Positions 5,974 to 5,996 of a DNA stretch of 5,996 bases are shown here, in pieces. Location: the NCBI GenBank assembly GCA_027007865.1, contig JALTEE010000273.1:1516-7511 (forward strand), read 5' to 3'. The notes beneath the pieces are model-generated. The model was given only the letters and a program-made list of their open reading frames with translations, did no database searches and was not told where the DNA came from. A program made the translations under genes and the position numbers. The stretch comes from a bacterium (lineage in GTDB: Bacteria; UBP14; UBA6098; B30-G16). The first letter of the stretch is position 1. Each line of letters begins with the position of its first letter.

Positions 5974-5996
5974 TGCATTGGGCTAGACATCAATTA
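5971..5996 (+). other. In-frame TGA followed by continuing methyltransferase coding sequence (motif II)
   Basis: In the methyltransferase frame, TGA (5971-5973) is followed by codons for C-I-G-L-D-I-N up to the window edge. In beta-class enzymes the segment after motif I and its helix reads like KR-x-(F/C)-IG-(I/L)-(D/E)-I-(N/D), the acid contacting SAM. The match in the same frame argues for a nonsense change rather than a frameshift. Whether the frame continues beyond 5996 cannot be seen. Confidence 0.65.

Noticed and set aside
5970..5996. A new gene starting with ATGATG that overlaps the methyltransferase stop
   Set aside because: The overlap looks like translational coupling, but the frame (MMHWARHQL) is too short to judge, and the methyltransferase frame after the TGA carries the expected CIGLDIN, which explains the sequence better.

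Overview
The window looks like bacterial chromosome from a low-to-moderate G+C Gram-negative. The main clue is a TonB-dependent outer-membrane receptor with an N-terminal carboxypeptidase-regulatory-like domain, an arrangement common in Bacteroidota and related FCB-group candidate phyla. The receptor gene has no visible Shine-Dalgarno sequence, which also fits that group. This placement is inference only; there is no rRNA or other phylogenetic marker here.

Layout. Bases 1-215 hold no recognisable gene, only two overlapping potential hairpins and a weak possible terminator. A tRNA-Arg (anticodon UCG) lies on the minus strand at 216-289, with a possible promoter just upstream. Bases 290-469 form a divergent intergenic region with a perfect 10-bp inverted repeat and a candidate sigma70-type promoter for the receptor gene at 470-2701 (+). 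A roughly 220-base gap with an AT-rich hairpin separates the receptor from three closely spaced plus-strand genes. These are a compact UvrD/Rep-like SF1 helicase (2926-4623), a small protein that looks like a PD-(D/E)XK-type restriction endonuclease (4670-5266), and a beta-class adenine DNA methyltransferase (5287-5973).

How the genes work together. The last two genes read as a type II-like restriction-modification pair: the methyltransferase would mark self DNA and the small nuclease would cut unmarked DNA. The helicase ends 46 bases before the nuclease gene and is probably in the same transcription unit, so the locus may be a helicase-linked restriction-modification or phage-defence cassette. 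The helicase is clearly more AT-rich than the receptor and lacks the receptor's frequent CTC-G junctions, while the nuclease and methyltransferase look closer to the receptor. The cassette may therefore be a mosaic.

The most notable point is at the right edge. The methyltransferase reading frame meets a TGA right after LLKR, yet the next in-frame codons encode CIGLDIN, which is what the family normally has there (motif II, binding S-adenosylmethionine). The gene is therefore probably interrupted by a nonsense mutation, and a nearby motif I residue is also unusual (GSETT instead of GSGTT). If the nuclease is active, this raises the question of what protects the host DNA.
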